This document shows positions 5,622-8,818 of a DNA stretch of 8,818 nucleotides, piece by piece (position 1 is the stretch's first letter; each line of letters opens with the position of its first letter). Made by a program: the position numbers and the translations under genes. The notes under the pieces were generated by a model, which worked only from the letters and a program-made list of their open reading frames with translations, did not search any database and was not told the origin of the DNA. Origin of the DNA: Bacteroidota bacterium (GTDB lineage Bacteria > Bacteroidota > Bacteroidia > Bacteroidales > WCHB1-69); contig JAEZOU010000038.1 in NCBI GenBank assembly GCA_023413895.1, forward strand, positions 1 to 8,818. Direction: 5' to 3'.

Positions 5622-8216
5622 ATGAATATCAATTTTTCCGAAGAGATGAGCGCAGCAATGGAGGAAGCTCGTAAAATAGCAGCCTCCTACAATTATGGTC
5701 AAATCTCTGCTGACCATCTATTTTGTGCTATTCTAAAAACTCCCAACCCCAATTCCACAACGTCTGTATGGGAAAAATATGGTATTAATACTGATGTTTT
5801 GCTGGAAAAAGTTGAAAAGATTATCAGCCAAAACGAAAATAAAGTACAAATTGCTCTCGAAGAGATTCCTCTTAATGAGCAAACAAACAATATTATTCGT
5901 CTTGCCTACCTAATCTCTAAAAATTGCCGTAGCAAAGATTTAGGTATGTTGCATTTTATCATTGCAATATTAAAAGAGAATCATAATAGCTATAATGTTT
6001 CTCAAACCCTACTTCGTCAAAGTGGTATCAATTATCAAGCCTTGATGGAGGATACCAAAAGTAGTGATATTGCTGAAAGGACCTCTCCTAAAGCTAAAAC
6101 TTTTGATGATGACGAAGTGGAGGAAGATGACGATTTTTCACGTTTTTCTACTCAGCAACCGCGCGGCAATACACAAAATAGCGCAACTCCAATGATCGAT
6201 TCTTTCGGAAAAGACTTAACACGCTATGCTCTCGATGGAAAGTTAGACCCTATTGTTGGTCGAGATAAAGAGTTGGAACGAATCGCTCAAATCCTCTGTC
6301 GCCGCAAAAAGAACAATCCCGTTCTCATTGGAGAACCAGGAGTGGGAAAATCTGCTATCGCCGAGGGATTAGCTCTTCGCATTACGCAAGGCAAAGTTCC
6401 TCGCACATTAATGTCGAAGCGAATTATCAGTTTAGATATCTCATCACTTGTGGCGGGAACTAAATATCGCGGACAGTTTGAAGAACGCGTGCGCACAATT
6501 TTGGAAGAGTTAGAAAAAAATCCACAGATTATTCTCTTTATCGACGAACTACATACCATTGTGGGGGCCGGTAGCTCCCCAGGCAGTTTAGACGCATCCA
6601 ATATGTTTAAACCCGCTTTGGCTCGCGGCGAAATCCAATGTATCGGTGCTACTACTTTGGACGAATATCGTCAATATATCGAAAAAGATGGTGCTTTAGA
6701 ACGTCGTTTTCAAAAAGTTTTGATGGATCCAACCACACCAGAAGAGACGTTAGAAATTCTTCAAAATATCAAAGATAGATATGAAGAACACCACTCCGTT
6801 CGCTATACCGACGAAGCACTGCAAGCTTGCGTTACATTGTCCTCAAGATATATCTCCGATCGTTGCCTTCCTGACAAAGCTATCGACGCACTTGATGAAG
6901 CTGGTTCACGCATCCACATCAAGAACATTAAAGTTCCTCAAGAGATGTTAGATGCTGAAAATCAAATCGAATTGCTGGAAAAACTCAAAAAAGAAGCAAT
7001 CGCTAATAATGAGTTTAATGCAGCTGCAAACTATCGAGATGCTATTAAAAATGAAAACGAACGATTAGCAAAGATTCGCAAAGATTGGGAAACTGAAGAG
7101 CAAAATCGCCGAACTCCAGTTACAGAAGAGGACGTTGCGGAGGTAATTGCAATGATGACAGGCGTTCCCGTAAAACGAATTGCCAAAAATGAAGGAGAAA
7201 AATTGATGCAGATGGCTACTGAATTGGAAGGTAAAGTTATCGGACAAGATGAAGCTATCGTAAAAATTGCCAAAGCTATACGCAGAAATCGCGCCGGCCT
7301 TAAAGACCCAAACAAACCTATCGGTACATTTATCTTCCTCGGTCCTACTGGTGTCGGAAAAACATATCTTGCCAAAGTATTAGCTGAGTATCTTTTTGAT
7401 TCTCAAGACGCAATGATTCGTATCGATATGAGTGAATATATGGAAAAACATACTATTTCTCGTCTTATCGGTGCGCCTCCAGGATATGTTGGCTACGAAG
7501 AAGGCGGACAGCTAACCGAAAAAGTGCGCCGTAAGCCTTACTCTATCGTACTACTTGACGAAATAGAAAAAGCTCATCAAGATGTTTACAATATCTTATT
7601 GCAAGTTTTTGATGATGGACAACTTACGGATGGAATTGGCAGAAAAGTTGACTTCAAAAACACCATTATCATTATGACTTCTAATATTGGCTCACGCGAA
7701 TTAAAAGACTTCGGAACAGGCGTTGGCTTTAGCACCGATGCTACCATTGCCAACAAGCGAAAATTGGAACACGGCGTAATTGATGCTGCTTTGAAGAAAA
7801 ACTTCTCACCAGAATTTCTCAACCGTATCGATGACACTATCTTCTTCAATAGTCTTACCAAAGAGGAGATTAAGAAAATTATCGACATCGAACTTGTAAA
7901 ACTATTGAAACGAGTATCTGCATTAGGTTTAGAAGTAGAAATTACTGACAAAGCAAAAGATTTTCTCGTAGAAAAAGGATGGGACAGCAACTACGGCGCA
8001 CGCCCTCTGAAACGTGCTATTCAAAAATATGTCGAAGATGTTCTTGCTGAAGAGATTCTTCTCCAAAAATTGGACAACAACAATAGTGTCATTTTAGATT
8101 ATAATGACATAAAAGAGGAGATGGAAGTGATAAGTAAAGAGAAAAATTCTGAATTAACAGAAGGAGAAAAAGCCAACGCTCTTCCAGAACATTCTGATAA
8201 TCAAAACGATGATTAA
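5622..8216 (+). CDS. clpC: ATP-dependent Clp protease ATP-binding subunit ClpC
   Basis: A hexameric AAA+ unfoldase that feeds proteins into the ClpP peptidase. Domains of the 864 residues: Clp N-domain (about 1-144), an acidic linker (161-172, FDDDEVEEDDDF), AAA domain 1 with Walker A GEPGVGKS (237-244) and Walker B ILFIDELH (304-311), a short middle region with a UVR-like helix (about 458-492), and AAA domain 2 with Walker A GPTGVGKT (574-581), Walker B SIVLLDEIEKAH (641-652) and sensor GARP (792-795). The VGF tripeptide (701-703) is the ClpP-docking loop found in ClpC and ClpA-type proteins. The short middle region and VGF exclude the disaggregase ClpB. The last 20 residues are an acidic tail. 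The ATG is two bases after gpmA, so translation is probably coupled. No strong terminator follows; the tRNA comes next. clpP is not in the window. Confidence 0.97.
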   Translation: MNINFSEEMSAAMEEARKIAASYNYGQISADHLFCAILKTPNPNSTTSVWEKYGINTDVLLEKVEKIISQNENKVQIALEEIPLNEQTNNIIRLAYLISKNCRSKDLGMLHFIIAILKENHNSYNVSQTLLRQSGINYQALMEDTKSSDIAERTSPKAKTFDDDEVEEDDDFSRFSTQQPRGNTQNSATPMIDSFGKDLTRYALDGKLDPIVGRDKELERIAQILCRRKKNNPVLIGEPGVGKSAIAEGLALRITQGKVPRTLMSKRIISLDISSLVAGTKYRGQFEERVRTILEELEKNPQIILFIDELHTIVGAGSSPGSLDASNMFKPALARGEIQCIGATTLDEYRQYIEKDGALERRFQKVLMDPTTPEETLEILQNIKDRYEEHHSVRYTDEALQACVTLSSRYISDRCLPDKAIDALDEAGSRIHIKNIKVPQEMLDAENQIELLEKLKKEAIANNEFNAAANYRDAIKNENERLAKIRKDWETEEQNRRTPVTEEDVAEVIAMMTGVPVKRIAKNEGEKLMQMATELEGKVIGQDEAIVKIAKAIRRNRAGLKDPNKPIGTFIFLGPTGVGKTYLAKVLAEYLFDSQDAMIRIDMSEYMEKHTISRLIGAPPGYVGYEEGGQLTEKVRRKPYSIVLLDEIEKAHQDVYNILLQVFDDGQLTDGIGRKVDFKNTIIIMTSNIGSRELKDFGTGVGFSTDATIANKRKLEHGVIDAALKKNFSPEFLNRIDDTIFFNSLTKEEIKKIIDIELVKLLKRVSALGLEVEITDKAKDFLVEKGWDSNYGARPLKRAIQKYVEDVLAEEILLQKLDNNNSVILDYNDIKEEMEVISKEKNSELTEGEKANALPEHSDNQNDD

Positions 8217-8262
8217 TTTCAAAAAAAAGTCAAAATAGGCCTAAAAATTGAAAAAAAAATCA

Positions 8263-8270
8263 TATTTTTG
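8263..8270 (+). promoter_or_regulatory. -7 promoter element for the tRNA
   Basis: TATTTTTG matches TAnnTTTG exactly and lies 24 bases before the tRNA 5' end, so transcription would begin around 8277. No good -33 is seen at 19-21 bases upstream. Read-through from clpC is also possible because no strong terminator separates them. Confidence 0.6.
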
Positions 8271-8294
8271 CACTCTCATTTATAAAGAGTGATT

Positions 8295-8368
8295 GGTCCC
8301 ATAGCTCAGTTGGTTAGAGCAGCTGACTCATAATCAGCGGGTCCTTGGTTCGAGCCCGAGTGGGACCA
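8295..8368 (+). tRNA. tRNA with CAT anticodon (elongator Met or Ile2)
   Basis: A complete 74-base cloverleaf: acceptor stem 8295-8301 with 8361-8367, D-arm GCTC/GAGC (8304-8320), anticodon arm GCTGA-CTCATAA-TCAGC (8322-8338), T-arm CTTGG-TTCGAGC-CCGAG (8344-8360, one G-T pair) and discriminator A (8368). The anticodon is CAT (8329-8331). It is not an initiator: position 1 pairs normally (G1-C72) and the anticodon stem lacks three consecutive GC pairs. The anticodon alone does not separate elongator methionine tRNA from isoleucine-2 tRNA, whose C34 becomes lysidine through TilS. C4-G69 and C5-G68 in the acceptor stem resemble Escherichia coli Ile2 determinants. CCA is not encoded and must be added enzymatically. 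Confidence 0.97.
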
Positions 8369-8370
8369 CA

Positions 8371-8405
8371 AAAAAGCCCTTATGCAAAACGTAAGGGTTT
8401 TTTTT
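8371..8405 (+). terminator. Rho-independent terminator after the tRNA
   Basis: The stem CCCTTATG (8377-8384) pairs with CGTAAGGG (8390-8397, one G-T pair) around a CAAAA loop, with eight T after it (8398-8405) and a run of A before it. The loop sequence and A/T flanks resemble the glyA terminator. It begins just after the tRNA 3' end. Confidence 0.92.
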
Positions 8406-8476
8406 GTCTTTATAAGACATTTCCACTAACTTATCAGAAAGAAAATGTTCTTTATAAAAGTAACTCCTCTTTTTAT

Positions 8477-8484
8477 TATCTTTG
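8477..8484 (+). promoter_or_regulatory. -7 promoter element for the 3' hypothetical gene
   Basis: TATCTTTG matches TAnnTTTG exactly, 26 bases before the ATG at 8510. Transcription would start near 8491, giving a leader of about 20 bases. No convincing -33 TTTG is present at the usual spacing. Confidence 0.62.
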
Positions 8485-8509
8485 CACCCCGAAAAAGTTC
8501 CAGATAATT

Positions 8510-8818
8510 ATGGGTAGAAATAAATTTTCACAACGAGAAATTGATATCATTCGCAAGTTATTGAGACGCAAAGTGGCAGGTAATCGCGGTGGGCAGAAAA
8601 TGGTACGACACACCCTGCGCACCGTGTTCGACTTCAACATTTCAGACTTTAATGTACAAGGCAAAGCTTTCGGTCCACACGACCTTGACGAATGCGTGCG
8701 CCGCGGCAGAATACAAGTGCTTGACGAAGCAACAATAGAAGCGATGAAACTGCGCTACGCCGAGAAGAAACAACACGAAGAATCACTCAAACAAGCAGAA
8801 GCTATTGCTAACGGCGAA
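8510..8818 (+). CDS. Conserved Bacteroidales hypothetical protein (5' part)
   Basis: An open frame starting MGRNKFSQREIDIIRKLLRR continues to the window end without a stop, so the 103 residues seen are the N-terminal part of a protein. The region is basic and charged, with KVAGNRGGQKMVRHTLRTVF (22-41), then NISDFNVQGKAFGPHDLDEC and a C-terminal helix rich in Lys, Glu and Gln. I know this only as an uncharacterised Bacteroidota protein and cannot name a domain. There are no membrane segments or signal peptide, so it is probably cytoplasmic, and the many Arg and Lys residues are compatible with nucleic acid contact (inference). ATG 8510 is preferred because it follows the -7 element by about 26 bases and gives a clean N-terminus. 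The gene uses more GC-ending codons (CGC, GTG, CTG) than clpC. Confidence 0.85.
   Translation, partial: MGRNKFSQREIDIIRKLLRRKVAGNRGGQKMVRHTLRTVFDFNISDFNVQGKAFGPHDLDECVRRGRIQVLDEATIEAMKLRYAEKKQHEESLKQAEAIANGE

Noticed and set aside
5622..8216. ClpB disaggregase instead of ClpC
   Set aside because: The middle region is short with a UVR-like helix, and VGF at 701-703 indicates ClpP docking, neither of which fits ClpB.
8295..8368. Initiator tRNA
   Set aside because: It has a paired G1-C72 end and lacks three consecutive GC pairs at the anticodon stem base.
8405..8419. Second hairpin TGTCTT-TAT-AAGACA after the tRNA terminator
   Set aside because: The stem is six pairs, mostly AT, with a three-base loop and no T-run; chance is sufficient.
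8476..8664. 62-codon minus-strand frame over the 3' hypothetical gene
   Set aside because: It is the antisense shadow of a better-supported plus-strand gene with its own promoter.
1..8818. CRISPR arrays, insertion sequences, phage or defence genes
   Set aside because: No repeated spacer units, transposase motifs, terminal inverted repeats or nuclease domains were seen on either strand.

Overview
The window looks like ordinary chromosomal DNA from an AT-rich member of the Bacteroidota, most likely order Bacteroidales. Four things point there. Start codons lack clear Shine-Dalgarno sequences. Perfect or near-perfect TAnnTTTG (-7) promoter elements lie upstream of several transcription units. 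There is a DUF6249-type membrane protein / ECF sigma factor cluster. The housekeeping proteins (GlyA, PanC, PanD, GpmA, ClpC) have a Bacteroidales-like character. I see no phage, transposon, CRISPR or defence genes.

Layout. On the minus strand (68-954) is a three-gene regulatory cluster in transcription order: a DUF6249-like membrane protein (954-517), the broken C-terminal remnant of an ECF sigma factor (about 514-345), and a small membrane protein whose start overlaps the remnant (361-68). After a 301-base divergent intergenic region, the plus strand carries glyA (1256-2536) with a -7 element and a strong terminator. Next is a lipoprotein with two lipocalin-like halves (2655-3431), with its own probable terminator. 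Then comes a tightly packed group panC-panD-gpmA-clpC (3677-8216) with gaps of 13, 7 and 2 bases. It is followed by a tRNA with a CAT anticodon (8295-8368), a rho-independent terminator, and the start of a conserved Bacteroidales hypothetical gene that runs off the window (8510-8818).

How the genes work together. GlyA makes 5,10-methylene-tetrahydrofolate, the one-carbon donor also needed by PanB (not in this window) for pantothenate synthesis. PanD makes beta-alanine, and PanC joins it to pantoate to give pantothenate, the precursor of coenzyme A. GpmA is a glycolytic enzyme and ClpC a protease-associated unfoldase. Their link to panCD looks like shared transcription rather than a shared pathway.

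The most interesting feature is the sigma factor remnant. Region 4 is clearly readable, but region 2 and the start codon are missing, and a one-base frameshift seems to lie near its upstream edge, within a few bases of the preceding gene's stop codon. Other points are the PanD start (residue numbering fixes it at 4521), ClpC-specific motifs that exclude ClpB, and the uncertain Met/Ile2 identity of the CAT tRNA. I found no convincing undescribed system.
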